Shown here: positions 24,566 through 34,064 of the stretch, in pieces
Numbering within the stretch: position 1 is the stretch's first letter
Layout: every line of letters begins with the position of its first letter
Assembly: GCA_023418055.1 (NCBI GenBank)
Contig: JAEZDP010000064.1
Coordinates: 4,011-68,010 of the forward strand
Origin: Acidobacteriota bacterium
GTDB lineage: Bacteria; Acidobacteriota; Vicinamibacteria; Vicinamibacterales; Vicinamibacteraceae
Length of the DNA stretch: 64,000 nt
Reading direction: 5' to 3'
The notes under the pieces: generated by a model
What the model saw: only the letters and a program-made list of their open reading frames with translations
Told to the model about the DNA's origin: nothing
Database searches by the model: none
Program-made: the position numbers and the translations under genes

Positions 24566-27500
24566 CGTGTGTGCACCGCTTCGTCGAGATTCATGATCGT
24601 GCTGGTCACCACCGTCCAGGCCGCGACATCGACAGGGTCGAGCGACGGATCGCGCGGACGGTCACCGGTGGTCAGCAGGGCGGCTGCCGCATCGGGGTCG
24701 TCTTCGAATCGTGTACGTTCGGTGTCGTGCAGGCGCATCAGGTGCGAGACCTCCGATGGGGTGGGCGCACGGCTGATCACGCGGCGGAAGGCATAGGCCG
24801 CGCGAGCCGGGTCGTCGGCCTCGTGGCGCACGACGTCTTCGGCGAGCACGCGGGCGCTCTCCACGTACTGCGGGTCGTTGAGCAGCACGAGGGCCTGCAG
24901 CGGCGTGTTGGTGCGCTGTCGTGTCACCGTGCACACCAGACGCTCCGAGGCGTCGAAGCTGATGGCCGACGGCGGCGGCGCGGCACGTTTCCACGCCGTG
25001 TAGAGGCTGCGGCGATAGAGGCCGTCGCCCGTGGACTGCGGGTAGCGGTTGCTGGAGGCCAACGCTTCCCAGATCCCGGGCGGCTGGTAGGGATAGACGC
25101 TCGGACCGCCGATCGCCCGGTGCAGCAACCCGCTGCTGGCCAGCGAGGCGTCGCGTATCTGCTCGATGGGCATCCGGAAGGACGGTCCCCGCGACAGCCA
25201 CCGGTTGTCGGGATCCGCCTCGCGGTGCGCGGCATCGACGGCGCTGGCCTGCCGGTACGTCGCCGAGGTGACGATGAGCCGGTGCAGCGCCTTGCCGTCC
25301 CACCCCGACGACACGAAGGTCGTGGCGAGCCAGTCGAGCAGCGCCGGATGGGTGGGCAACTCGCCCTGGCTGCCGAAGTCGTCCGCGCTGGGCACCAGGC
25401 CCCGGCCGAAGGCCGCCGCCCAGTAGCGGTTGACGAAGACGCGCGCCGTGAGCGGCTGCTCGGGGGCGAGGAGCCAGCGGGCCAACCCCAGGCGATTCTT
25501 CGGCAGCGACTCGTCGAAGGGCAGGATCGCCGCGGGCGTGCCCGGGCGCACTGGTTCGGTGGGCGCGTCGTAGGCGCCTCGCGCGAGGACGAAGGTGGGA
25601 CGCGGTTCCGGCAGTTCGCGCATCGCCATCACGCTCGGCTGCGCCGTCCAGATCGTGTTCTCCTCGCCCCGCACCTCGGTCAGGCGCGCCAGGCGTGACG
25701 CGAACGTCGCGTCCGCTCGTCGCACGTACAGCTCCCGCAATGCGGTCCGCTGGGCCGGCGTCCGGGAGGTCGCCGGGACGGCGAGGATGCGATCGAGGGC
25801 GTCGGGCCTGCCGCCGAGCGCCTCCACCTCGATCGCGGGAAGCGTTCGCGCATACACGCGGAAGTCGTCGACGGAGACGTCGCGGAGCGTCTCCTTGCTC
25901 AGCTCGCCGACGCCGCCAATCCGCAGGCTCAACGGCCGACCCGACATCTGGTTGCCCTCGATGCCGCTGGTGATGATGCTGCGCTGCAGGTTGTCCACCA
26001 CTGTGAGCGTGTCGGCCGCCTGGCCGTCGAGATACAGGCGCAGCCCCGCCGCGCGGCTCGAGCCGTCGTAGGTGAGCGTCAGGTGACGCCAGACGCCCGG
26101 TGCCACGGGCGTCCGGGTCCGGATGGCGATCGAGTCGTCGGGCGCCACGTGGTGGAGCGCTGCCGAAAGCGTGCCGTCGGGCTCGAGGCGCACCAGGTAG
26201 CCGCGGAACCCGTTGGCAAAGCCACCCGACCGCGAGAACAGCGGCCCGGACGTGCCCGCCTCGTCGACGCGGAACCAGAGGCCCACGGAGAACGACTGGT
26301 GTCTGTCGAAGAACCCCACGCCGTCGGGGGCGTGGATCTCGCTATCGCCCTGGAGGCGCATGGCGCCTGCGATCCGGCCTTCCACGGCGACAGGCTGTCG
26401 GTCGAGGTCGCCGCCCAGCATGCCGACGGTCTTCGGGGCGGCCAGGTTGCTGAACGTGTACTGGCGCGGCGGCGGGCCTGTCCGCGGGCCGGCTCCGCGG
26501 GGCGCCGCACGCGACTGCATGTCGTCGAGCGGCAGGTGCAGCACGAGCCCGTCCGCGGACGGCAGCGACGTACGCGCAGCGCGGCCGGCCAGCCAGGCGT
26601 CGAAGCCCGCGTCGTACTCGGGCGATTCAATCGACGTCTCCGCTTCCAGGGCGCGTCGCTCCGTGGACAGGTCGGCCAGCCGGGCCTCGGCCTCGGTCGA
26701 CGGCAGAATCACGGTGGGGCTCGGCATGCCCGAGTAAGGCGCCTGTCCTGCTTCGTTGATGCTGTTGAAGAAGGCGAAGAGCTCGAAGTATTCCTTCTGC
26801 AGCACCGGGTCGTACTTGTGGTCGTGACACCGCGCGCAGTCCAGGCTCATGCCCAGAAAGGCCTGCCCGAAGGTCTGGACCCGGTCCGCCACGTACTCCA
26901 CCCGGTACTCCTCGGGGACAATCCCGCCCTCCTGACTCTGCATGTGGTGCCGGTTGAACCCCGTGGCCAGCCGTTGCTCACGCGTGGCGTTGGGCAGCAG
27001 ATCGCCGGCAAGCTGCCAGGTGATGAACTCGTCCACCGGCATGTTCCGGTTGTAGGCGGCAATCACCCAGTCGCGCCACGGCGACATGTCGCGCATCACA
27101 TCGTCCTGATACCCGTGCGAGTCGGCATAGCGGGCGATGTCGAGCCAGTCGGCGGCCATCCGCTCGCCGTAGGCCGGGGAGGCCAGCAGCCGGTCGACCA
27201 CGCGTTCGTAGGCATCCGGTGACGTGTCGGCCAGAAACGCGTCAACCTCCTCGACGGTCGGCGGCAGTCCGGTGAGCGCCAGCGAGACACGGCGGATGAG
27301 CGTCTCTTTCGGGGCCTCGGCGGCGGGCTCGAGCGTGCGGTCCGCCAGCGTCGCCTGCACGAAGTGGTCGATCGGATTGCGCGCCACGGCGTGCGCGGGC
27401 AGCGGCGGCACGTCGGGCATTGCCGGAGGGGTGAAGGCCCAGTGCGGCTTCCACTCGGCCCCCTGGTCGATCCACCGGATGAGCAGCGCCTTCTCGTAGT

Positions 27501-27849
27501 CGGACAGGGTCAGGTGCGAGTCGGGCGCGGGCATCATCACGGCGGGGTCGTCGCTGAGGATGCGGCGGACGAGGTCGCTGCGGCCCGGGCTCCCGGGGAC
27601 GATAGCGGTGGCCCCGGAGGCGAGGCGCGCAAACGCACTCTCGGCCTCGTCGAGCCGCAGGTCGGTCTTGCGGCTGCCGCCGTCAGGGCCGTGGCACTTG
27701 AAACAGCGGTCCGAGAGGATGGGCTTGACGTGCAGGGCGAAGTCCACCTGCTCGGGCAGGCTGTCCACCTGGGGCCCGGGCACGTCGCATCCCCACGCCA
27801 GACCGAGGACGAGCGACAGCGCCGCCCCTCGGGCCCCCGCCCACCTCAT
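24562..27849 (-). CDS. PSCyt1-DUF1549-LamG-DUF1553 protein (paralogue 1)
   Basis: 1095 residues with a signal peptide ending in WGC, a weak lipobox. The first domain is a planctomycete-type cytochrome (HVKPILSDRCFKCHGPDGG, CxxCH). DUF1549 follows (ALTGLPPTVEEVDAFLADTS, DWLDIARYADSHGYQDD, FLGMSLDCARCHDHKYDPV with a second CxxCH-like motif). A LamG/concanavalin-like insert occupies about 520-640 (FSVGLWFRVDEAG). DUF1553 closes the protein (NRLGLARWLLAPEQPLTARVF, RNRYWAAAFGRGLVPSADDFG-like, RRSLYTAWKRAAPPPS and TNTPLQALVLLNDPQYVE). It is a close tandem paralogue of the next upstream gene, and both ends overlap neighbours by 4 bp. Probable cell-surface haem protein; function unknown. Confidence 0.9.
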   Translation of the reverse strand: MRWAGARGAALSLVLGLAWGCDVPGPQVDSLPEQVDFALHVKPILSDRCFKCHGPDGGSRKTDLRLDEAESAFARLASGATAIVPGSPGRSDLVRRILSDDPAVMMPAPDSHLTLSDYEKALLIRWIDQGAEWKPHWAFTPPAMPDVPPLPAHAVARNPIDHFVQATLADRTLEPAAEAPKETLIRRVSLALTGLPPTVEEVDAFLADTSPDAYERVVDRLLASPAYGERMAADWLDIARYADSHGYQDDVMRDMSPWRDWVIAAYNRNMPVDEFITWQLAGDLLPNATREQRLATGFNRHHMQSQEGGIVPEEYRVEYVADRVQTFGQAFLGMSLDCARCHDHKYDPVLQKEYFELFAFFNSINEAGQAPYSGMPSPTVILPSTEAEARLADLSTERRALEAETSIESPEYDAGFDAWLAGRAARTSLPSADGLVLHLPLDDMQSRAAPRGAGPRTGPPPRQYTFSNLAAPKTVGMLGGDLDRQPVAVEGRIAGAMRLQGDSEIHAPDGVGFFDRHQSFSVGLWFRVDEAGTSGPLFSRSGGFANGFRGYLVRLEPDGTLSAALHHVAPDDSIAIRTRTPVAPGVWRHLTLTYDGSSRAAGLRLYLDGQAADTLTVVDNLQRSIITSGIEGNQMSGRPLSLRIGGVGELSKETLRDVSVDDFRVYARTLPAIEVEALGGRPDALDRILAVPATSRTPAQRTALRELYVRRADATFASRLARLTEVRGEENTIWTAQPSVMAMRELPEPRPTFVLARGAYDAPTEPVRPGTPAAILPFDESLPKNRLGLARWLLAPEQPLTARVFVNRYWAAAFGRGLVPSADDFGSQGELPTHPALLDWLATTFVSSGWDGKALHRLIVTSATYRQASAVDAAHREADPDNRWLSRGPSFRMPIEQIRDASLASSGLLHRAIGGPSVYPYQPPGIWEALASSNRYPQSTGDGLYRRSLYTAWKRAAPPPSAISFDASERLVCTVTRQRTNTPLQALVLLNDPQYVESARVLAEDVVRHEADDPARAAYAFRRVISRAPTPSEVSHLMRLHDTERTRFEDDPDAAAALLTTGDRPRDPSLDPVDVAAWTVVTSTIMNLDEAVHTR

Positions 27850-30800
27850 CGCAGGTACACCGAGGCGTCGAGGTTGTAAATCGTGTGCGCAACGATCGCC
27901 CATGCGGCCATGCTATCAAGTTCGGGCGTGGTCGCGAGGGCGCGTTCGCCCGTGCTGAGCAGGGCTCGGGCGGCCTGCGGGTCGCCGGCGAAGCGGGCAC
28001 GCTCTGTCTCGTAAAGACTCACCAGCCGGGCCACCGCCTGCGGGGTCGGCTGCTGACTCGTCACCCGCCGCACGGCGTAGACGACGCGCGCCTCCGCGCT
28101 GTCGCCACCCTCACGCAGGATGTGCTCGGCCAGGGTCCGCGCGCTTTCCACGTACTGCGGGTCGTTCATCAGCACCAGGGCCTGAAGCGGCGTGCTCGTC
28201 CGCTGTCGGTTGACGATGCACGCGAACCGTTCGGAGGCGTCGAAGCTGATGGCCGACGGCGGCGGCGTGGACCGCTTCCAGACCGTGTACAGGCTGCGGC
28301 GATACAGATCGTCGCCGGTGCCCTGGGTGTACGAGGTGGCGTTGCGCGTCGCCAACTCTTCCCAGAGCCCTTCCGGCTGGTACGGGTAGACGCTGGGGCC
28401 GCCGATGGTGGGCACGAGCAGGCCGCTGCTGGCCAGGGCGGCATCACGAATCTGCTCGGCCGACAGTCGGTAGGACGGTCCTCGCGCCAGCCACTCGTTC
28501 TCCGGGTCGCGGTCGCGCTGCGTGGCCTCGACCGCCGACGACTGGCGATAGGTGGCCGACAGCACGATGCGCTTGTGGAGGGCCTTCAGGTCCCAGCCCG
28601 ACTCGATGAACGTCACGGCGAGCCAGTCGAGCAGATCGGGATGACTGGGCAGCCGCCCCTGGCTGCCGAAGTCGTCGGGCGTCGGCACCAGGCCGCGGCC
28701 GAAGAGTGAGGCCCACACGCGGTTGACGAACACGCGTGCCGTCAACGGGTGGGACGGGTCGGTGAGCCACCTGGCCAGGCCCAGCCGGTTGCCGGACGCT
28801 CCCTCGGGCAGCGGCGGGAGGAAGGAGGGCGTCGCCGGGCTCACCGGCGTGGTGGGAGCATCGTAGGCGCCGCGCGCGAGGATGAACGTGGGGCGCGGCT
28901 GGGGCAACTCGCGCATCACCATCACCTCGAGTTGCGAGGTCAGCAACTCGTTCTCCTCCGCGCGGACTGCTGTGAGTGCCTGGAGCGCGCGACGGTAGGC
29001 AGGGGCCTGCCGCTGCACGTAGTGTTGCCGAAGGCGCTTGTGCTGGGTGGGCGACCGGTCGGCCGGCGCCAGGGCCAGAAGCCCGGCCAGTGGGTCGTCC
29101 TCGCCGGCAAGGTGCTGCACCTCGAGATCCGTCAGCGCCGTCTCGAAGAGGCGGAACTCGTCCACCGACACGTCCTGGAGCGTCACCTCACCGAGCCGCC
29201 CGATGCGCAGGCTGCCAATACCACCCCAGGACTGGTTCGTCGGGATGCCGCTGTTGATGATGCTGCGCTGCAGGTTGTCCACGAGGACGCGTACGGGCAT
29301 CTCGGCGCCATCGAGCCACAACCTGAGGCCCGCCGCGCGGCTCGACCCGTCGTACACGAACGCGAGATGGTGCCAGGCCCCGGGGGCGAGTGCCTGCTCG
29401 GTGACGACCTCGATCGAGTTGTCGGGGTAGACGTGGTGCAGCCAGGCATTCAGGCGGCCATCGGGCTGCACCATCACGGCATAGCCCCGGTAGCCGTCCG
29501 CACTGCCGCCCGACCGAGCAAACAGCGGGCCGGCTGTACCGGCCGCGTCGACGCGAACCCACACCGACACCGAAAACGGCTGGTGCCGGTCGAAGACGCC
29601 CAGCTTGTCCGGAAGCTGCAGGTGGCTGTCGCCGACGAGCCGCAGCGCGCCATCCAGCCGGCCGTCCACCGCGATCGGAACGCGGTCGGGGTCGCCGCCG
29701 AGTGTCGCGGGAGACGCCTGGGCATTCGTATTGGTCAGCAGCAGCTTTCGCGTGGTACGCGCCGGCCGCTTCGGGTCGGGCCGTTCGGTGACCATCCGCG
29801 GCGTGAACGCATCGAGCGGCAGGTGCGCGAGCAGGCCGGGTGGTGGGGCCAGACGTGCATTCCCCGCCAGCCAGGCCTGATACCCCGCGTCGTACGTGGG
29901 CGCATCGACATCCACGTCCGCCTCGAGCGTCGCCCGACGGTCGCGAAGCGTCGTCAGCTGCGTCTCGGCTTCGTGGCTGGGCAGCAGCAACGTGGGGCTC
30001 GGCATGCCCGAGTAGGGAATCTGCCCGGCCTCGTTGTTGCTGTTGAAGAACGCAAACAACTCGAAATATTCCTTCTGCAGCACCGGGTCGTACTTGTGGT
30101 CGTGGCAGCGCGCGCACTCGAGCGAGACGCCGAGGAACGCCTTGCCGAAGGTGTCCACGCGGTCGGCCACGTATTCCACGCGGTATTCCTCGGGGACGAT
30201 ACCGCCTTCCTGGCTCTGCTGATGATGCCTGTTGAAGGCCGTGGCCAGCCGCTGCTCGCGCGTGGGGGAGGGCAGCAGGTCGCCGGCGAGTTGCCAGGTG
30301 ATGAACTCGTCGATCGGCAGGTTCTCGTTGAAGGCCGAGATGACCCAGTCGCGCCACGGCCACATCGGCCGCATGCCGTCGTCCTGGTAGCCGTGCGAGT
30401 CGGCGTACCGCGCCAGATCGAGCCAGTCCACGGCTCGACGCTCGCCGTAGGCCGGGGACGCCAGCAGGCGATCGACGACGCGCTCGTACGCGTCGGGCGA
30501 CGTGTCGGCGAGGAACGCATCGAGTTCCTCGAGCGTGGGGGGCAGGCCCGTGAGCGCCAGCGACACCCGTCGTAACAGCGCCTCGCGTGGCGCCTCAGCC
30601 GCAGGCTGCATGCCCTGCTCGCGTAGCCGCGCCCGCACGAACCTGTCGATGTCGGTCGTGGCAGGTGCATCCGATCCGGCCACCGGCACCGCGGGTTTCA
30701 CCGGGGCGGTGAACGCCCAATGGGGCTTCCACTCGGCACCCTGATCGATCCACTTGATGAGCAGCGCCTTCTCGTAGTCGTTCAGCGTCAGGTGCGACGA

Positions 30801-31118
30801 CGGGGCAGGCATCATCACCGCGGGATCGTCGCTGAGGATGCGACGGACCAACTCACTGCGGCGGGGCCATCCCGGCACCACCGCGCGGACGCCGGAGGGC
30901 AGCGTGGCGAACGGCCCATGCTCCGTGTCGAGCCGCAACCCGGCCTGACGCACGGCATCGTCGGGACCGTGACACTTGAAGCAGCGGTCCGAGAGAATGG
31001 GCTTGACGTGGAAGTTGTAGTCGACGCGGTCGGGGAGCTCAGCGACCTGCGGGCCAGGCCGTCCGCAGCCCCACGACAGCAGGACGACACACAGCCACAC
31101 CCCGACCCACGCCGGCAT
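27846..31118 (-). CDS. PSCyt1-DUF1549-LamG-DUF1553 protein (paralogue 2)
   Basis: 1090 residues with the same domain order as its downstream neighbour. The signal peptide reads MPAWVGVWLCVVLLSWGCG. The PSCyt1 haem motif is DRCFKCHGPDDAV, followed by DUF1549 (ALTGLPPTLEELDAFLADTS, CARCHDHKYDP), a LamG insert (FSVSVWVRVDAAGTAGPLF) and DUF1553 (NRLGLARWLTDPSHPLTARVF, RRSLYTVWKRSTPPPSAISF). Large stretches are nearly identical to paralogue 1, so tandem duplication is clear. An alternative ATG at 31181 would couple directly to the GlsB gene stop (TGATG) but adds 21 residues before the signal peptide; I prefer 31118 for the signal peptide. Confidence 0.88.
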   Translation of the reverse strand: MPAWVGVWLCVVLLSWGCGRPGPQVAELPDRVDYNFHVKPILSDRCFKCHGPDDAVRQAGLRLDTEHGPFATLPSGVRAVVPGWPRRSELVRRILSDDPAVMMPAPSSHLTLNDYEKALLIKWIDQGAEWKPHWAFTAPVKPAVPVAGSDAPATTDIDRFVRARLREQGMQPAAEAPREALLRRVSLALTGLPPTLEELDAFLADTSPDAYERVVDRLLASPAYGERRAVDWLDLARYADSHGYQDDGMRPMWPWRDWVISAFNENLPIDEFITWQLAGDLLPSPTREQRLATAFNRHHQQSQEGGIVPEEYRVEYVADRVDTFGKAFLGVSLECARCHDHKYDPVLQKEYFELFAFFNSNNEAGQIPYSGMPSPTLLLPSHEAETQLTTLRDRRATLEADVDVDAPTYDAGYQAWLAGNARLAPPPGLLAHLPLDAFTPRMVTERPDPKRPARTTRKLLLTNTNAQASPATLGGDPDRVPIAVDGRLDGALRLVGDSHLQLPDKLGVFDRHQPFSVSVWVRVDAAGTAGPLFARSGGSADGYRGYAVMVQPDGRLNAWLHHVYPDNSIEVVTEQALAPGAWHHLAFVYDGSSRAAGLRLWLDGAEMPVRVLVDNLQRSIINSGIPTNQSWGGIGSLRIGRLGEVTLQDVSVDEFRLFETALTDLEVQHLAGEDDPLAGLLALAPADRSPTQHKRLRQHYVQRQAPAYRRALQALTAVRAEENELLTSQLEVMVMRELPQPRPTFILARGAYDAPTTPVSPATPSFLPPLPEGASGNRLGLARWLTDPSHPLTARVFVNRVWASLFGRGLVPTPDDFGSQGRLPSHPDLLDWLAVTFIESGWDLKALHKRIVLSATYRQSSAVEATQRDRDPENEWLARGPSYRLSAEQIRDAALASSGLLVPTIGGPSVYPYQPEGLWEELATRNATSYTQGTGDDLYRRSLYTVWKRSTPPPSAISFDASERFACIVNRQRTSTPLQALVLMNDPQYVESARTLAEHILREGGDSAEARVVYAVRRVTSQQPTPQAVARLVSLYETERARFAGDPQAARALLSTGERALATTPELDSMAAWAIVAHTIYNLDASVYLR

Positions 31119-31180
31119 CCTCGGCAGACACCAGCGCCGCGCGAGCGGCGAGGCCGTGCGGAGGGGTCCCACGGGCAGCA

Positions 31181-31441
31181 TCAGGCCGTGCGCGATTTCC
31201 CGACGGTCATGCGGTAGATGACGAGCAGGAGAATGGCGCCGAGGATGGACATGATCCAGCCGGCCGGTTCGCCCTGGGCGTACCACCCGAGTGCCTGACC
31301 CAGGTAGGTGGCCACCAGCGCGCCCGCCATGCCGAGCAGCATCGTGACGAGGATGCCGCCAGGGTCCTTTCCGGGCATGACGAGTTTGGCGATGGCCCCA
31401 ACGATGAGCCCGACGATGACGGTGGACAGCAACGCGATCAT
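31181..31441 (-). CDS. GlsB/YeaQ/YmgE family stress-response membrane protein
   Basis: 86 residues with three transmembrane helices rich in Gly: IALLSTVIVGLIVGAIAKLV, the PGKDPGGILVTMLLGMAGAL hallmark loop and helix, and WIMSILGAILLLVIYRM. This is the transglycosylase-associated (GlsB) family of small envelope-stress proteins; none has a proven enzyme activity. A strong AAGGAG Shine-Dalgarno stands 6 nt upstream of the ATG. It is the first gene of the minus-strand cytochrome operon; whether it belongs functionally or is only co-transcribed is unclear. Its stop overlaps an alternative start of the next gene. Confidence 0.93.
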   Translation of the reverse strand: MIALLSTVIVGLIVGAIAKLVMPGKDPGGILVTMLLGMAGALVATYLGQALGWYAQGEPAGWIMSILGAILLLVIYRMTVGKSRTA

Positions 31442-31536
31442 GAGCGTCTCCTTCCGCGAACGTGACGCACCAGCCTGAGCAGCGTGAAGCCTCGATCCTA
31501 ACACCGTCCACGACACAAGGCGGTCTGACGCTCGTG

Positions 31537-31542
31537 TAGGAT
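31537..31542 (+). promoter_or_regulatory. TAGGAT -10 element close to the DUF6265-like start
   Basis: TAGGAT is followed by 8 nt and the ATG at 31551. The intervening GAGGGG could also act as a Shine-Dalgarno sequence, so this case is less clear than the others. Confidence 0.4.
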
Positions 31543-31550
31543 GAGGGGCC

Positions 31551-32093
31551 ATGACGACCCTCCTCCGTCCTCTTTCTACTCCTCTCGTGCTTGCGGTTTC
31601 ATTGCTCGTCCTGTCGGCCCCGTCGTTGCTGGCACAACCTGCCATCGGCACCGCGCCGGCCATCGCGGCCAAGGTCAGCCAACTCGACTTCATCGCAGGC
31701 CCCTGGACCGGCACGCTCGGCGATCGCACCATCGAGCAGCACTGGAGTGCGCCGCTCGGCAACTCGATGGTGGCCATGTACCGCAACGTCCAGGACGGCG
31801 AGGTGCGCCTCTACGAGTTGCTCGTGATGGAACAGGAGGGCGAGGGCATCGCGCTGCGCATCAAGCACTTCGCTCCGGGCGCCGGTCTCGTCGGCCGGCA
31901 GGAGAAGGACGTGTCGGTGGATCACCGGCTGGTGGCGCTGAAGCAGCAGTCGGCCGTGTTCGAAGGCACGGGGCCGAACCCGACGCGCGTGACCTTCACG
32001 CGTACGTCGCCCCAGGCGCTGGTCATCCGCGTGGAGCGCATGCGCGACGGCGCCCTCACAGGCACCGACTTCAATTACCGTCGCCTGGAGTAG
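31551..32093 (+). CDS. DUF6265-like exported protein
   Basis: 180 residues with a signal peptide (LVLAVSLLVLSAPSLLAQ). The mature part shows the lipocalin-like DUF6265 pattern: LDFIAGPWTGTLGDRTIEQHW, then PLGNSMVAMYRNVQDGEVRLYE, an IKHF strand and a closing FTRTSPQALVIRVERM. Family function is unknown. It is monocistronic, divergent from the GlsB operon and followed by the palindromic promoter of the cupin gene. The family name comes from motif recognition rather than a search. Confidence 0.7.
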   Translation: MTTLLRPLSTPLVLAVSLLVLSAPSLLAQPAIGTAPAIAAKVSQLDFIAGPWTGTLGDRTIEQHWSAPLGNSMVAMYRNVQDGEVRLYELLVMEQEGEGIALRIKHFAPGAGLVGRQEKDVSVDHRLVALKQQSAVFEGTGPNPTRVTFTRTSPQALVIRVERMRDGALTGTDFNYRRLE

Positions 32094-32111
32094 CCACAGG
32101 CGCAGGGGGAC

Positions 32112-32158
32112 GGCGTTGCGCTGGCGCAACGCCACAGGCGGCGGCGCGGCGATAGGCT
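32112..32158 (+). promoter_or_regulatory. FNR-like activator site plus -10 (cupin promoter)
   Basis: GGCG-TTGCG-CTGG-CGCAA-CGCC (32112-32133) is symmetric except at its two central bases. Its core TTGCG-N4-CGCAA has the geometry of a CRP/FNR-family site, as in TTGAT-N4-ATCAA. A -10 TAGGCT stands at 32153-32158; the predicted transcription start near 32164 puts the palindrome centre at about -41.5, the class II activator position. The same layout recurs at 40273. A stem-loop role is possible but there is no T-run. Confidence 0.6.
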
Positions 32159-32203
32159 GACGACGGATGTGGGGAATGGCTCCCCGCTTCGTCGAGGATG
32201 CCC

Positions 32204-32554
32204 ATGACTCCGTCCGCCCCCGCCCTCCCTCCTGCCGAGGCCCTCGCCCTGCTGTCGCTCATCACAAAGACGCCCAACGGCATCGCCAGCCGCGTCCTCT
32301 CGCGGACCGGCGGCGGCAACCTGACCCTCTTTGCCTTCGATGCCGGCCAGGGGCTCACCGAGCACACCTCGCCGTTCGATGCCCTGGTGCTGGTGCTCGA
32401 GGGCGCCATGACGCTGACGATCGACGGCGCGCCGGTTACGGCCACCCCAGGCACCATCGTGCGGATGCCAGCCGGCGTGCCGCATGCGCTCGACGCCGCC
32501 GAGCCCACCGTGATGCTGCTCGTGATGTTGCGAGACACGAAGGCGCAGGGTTGA
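32204..32554 (+). CDS. Cupin domain protein
   Basis: 116 residues forming one small cupin barrel: LTLFAFDAGQGLTEHTSPFDA carries the first metal-site His and Glu-like positions, LVLEGAMTLTIDG the turn, and TPGTIVRMPAGVPHALDA the second motif with PxxxPH. Such stand-alone cupins bind a metal and often detoxify or sense small molecules; the exact role is unknown. The second ATG (32204) is chosen because GAGG lies 6-8 nt upstream; the first ATG at 32198 abuts that sequence. The gene is under the TTGCG palindrome promoter, as is the NnrS-like gene, which suggests a role in nitrogen-oxide or anaerobic metabolism. Confidence 0.85.
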   Translation: MTPSAPALPPAEALALLSLITKTPNGIASRVLSRTGGGNLTLFAFDAGQGLTEHTSPFDALVLVLEGAMTLTIDGAPVTATPGTIVRMPAGVPHALDAAEPTVMLLVMLRDTKAQG

Positions 32555-32615
32555 GGGTGCGGCGCTTACAGAACTCTCACAGTGGGTCTCGCCGCGGCCA
32601 TGGGACCATGCCGCG

Positions 32616-34052
32616 GTGACCGACACGGCTGAGCGACCGTTACCTCTCGTCATCCAGGGCGGCATGGGCGTGGGGGTGTCGCACTGGCGCCTCGCCCGAG
32701 CCGTGTCGCTCGCCGGCCAACTCGGCGTGGTGTCTGGCACGGCCCTCGACCAGACGCTGATGCGGCGCCTGCAGGATGGCGACCCCGGCGGACACGTGCG
32801 CCGAGCCCTCGATCACTTTCCGCTGCCGGCCATCGCCGAGGCGGTGTGGTCGTCCTACTACGTGGCGGGCGGGAAGGCGCCGCGTGCCTCGTATCCCACG
32901 CTGCCGCTGCCCACGCTCCCGCTCGAGCGGGCCCGCGAACACCTGCTGGTGGTGGCGAACTTCGTCGAGGTCTGGCTGGCGCGTCACGGCCACGATCATC
33001 CTGTCGGCATCAACTACCTCGAGAAGATCCAGTGGCCCCACCTGCCGTCGCTGTACGGCGCGATGCTGGGTGGGGTGGACTACGTCCTGATGGGTGCCGG
33101 CATTCCACTGAAGATACCGGGCGCGCTCGACAGGCTGGCGAGTCATGCGCGGGCCACGTATCCGCTCGCGGTGACGGGGGCCGGCCGCGACGAGTCGTTT
33201 GCGGCGACGTTCGACCCTCGCGACGTCGTACCGCTGGAACTCGCGCCGCTGCGGCGTCCGCGTTTCCTGGCCATCGTCTCGTCCACCACGTTGGCCACCA
33301 CGCTCGCCAGGCGGGCCAACGGCCACGTGGACGGCTTCGTCCTCGAAGGCCCGACGGCTGGCGGGCACAACGCGCCGCCCCGCGGACCACTCGTGACCGA
33401 CGAGCAGGGGCAGCCGATCTACGGCCCGCGCGACGCCGTGGACCTGCCGCTGCTGCGTGCCCTTGGGCGGCCGTTCTGGCTGGCGGGCGGCTATGGCGCG
33501 CCCGGACGTCTGCCCGAGGCGCTCGCTGCCGGCGCCGCCGGCATCCAGGTGGGCACCGCCTTTGCCTTGTGCTCCGACTCCGGTCTGAGGGCCGACGAGC
33601 GCGAGGCCATCACCGCTCAGGTGCGCCAGGGCACGGCGCGCGTGCGTACCGATGCCCTGGCGTCGCCCACTGGATTCCCTTTCAAGGTGGTGCACCTGCC
33701 TGGCACGTTGTCCGATCCCGAGGTGTACGCGGCTCGCCCACGCATCTGCGATCTGGGGTACCTGCGCGAGGCCTATCGTCGTGAGGACGGGTCGCTGGGC
33801 TACCGCTGCGCGGCCGAGCCCGTGTCCACCTACGTGGCCAAGGGCGGACTCGTGGAGGACACCGTCGACCGCAAGTGCATCTGCAACGCGCTCGTGGCGA
33901 GCGGAGGGTATCCGCAGGTACGGGCCGGACGCCTGGTGGAGCCGGCCATCGTCACCTCCGGCGATGCGCTCGACGACGTGCGGCACTTCATGCCGGCCGG
34001 CGCGTCGTCCTACACCGCCGCCGACGTGGTCCGCACGCTGCTCGGTACGTAA
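32616..34052 (+). CDS. Nitronate monooxygenase-like flavoprotein
   Basis: 478 residues, an FMN-binding TIM barrel of the 2-nitropropane dioxygenase family. Visible motifs are LVIQGGMGVGVS at the N terminus, YVLMGAGIPLKIPGALD, DGFVLEGPTAGGHNAPP with the conserved Gly-Gly-His flavin loop, and PFWLAGGYGAPGRLPEALAAGAAGIQVGTAFA phosphate-binding segments. An unusual C-terminal DRKCICNALVASGGY segment carries a Cys-x-Cys. Family members oxidise nitronates to carbonyls and nitrite. The GTG start has a GACCAT hexamer 6 nt upstream and no Shine-Dalgarno sequence. It is convergent with the nitrate-reductase-like operon. Confidence 0.85.
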   Translation: MTDTAERPLPLVIQGGMGVGVSHWRLARAVSLAGQLGVVSGTALDQTLMRRLQDGDPGGHVRRALDHFPLPAIAEAVWSSYYVAGGKAPRASYPTLPLPTLPLERAREHLLVVANFVEVWLARHGHDHPVGINYLEKIQWPHLPSLYGAMLGGVDYVLMGAGIPLKIPGALDRLASHARATYPLAVTGAGRDESFAATFDPRDVVPLELAPLRRPRFLAIVSSTTLATTLARRANGHVDGFVLEGPTAGGHNAPPRGPLVTDEQGQPIYGPRDAVDLPLLRALGRPFWLAGGYGAPGRLPEALAAGAAGIQVGTAFALCSDSGLRADEREAITAQVRQGTARVRTDALASPTGFPFKVVHLPGTLSDPEVYAARPRICDLGYLREAYRREDGSLGYRCAAEPVSTYVAKGGLVEDTVDRKCICNALVASGGYPQVRAGRLVEPAIVTSGDALDDVRHFMPAGASSYTAADVVRTLLGT

Positions 34053-34064
34053 GGACGAGATTGC

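Noticed and set aside
32112..32133. The GGCGTTGCG...CGCAACGCC palindrome as a rho-independent terminator of the DUF6265-like gene
   Set aside because: No T-run follows, the same core recurs upstream of another gene, and a -10 hexamer lies at the same distance in both.
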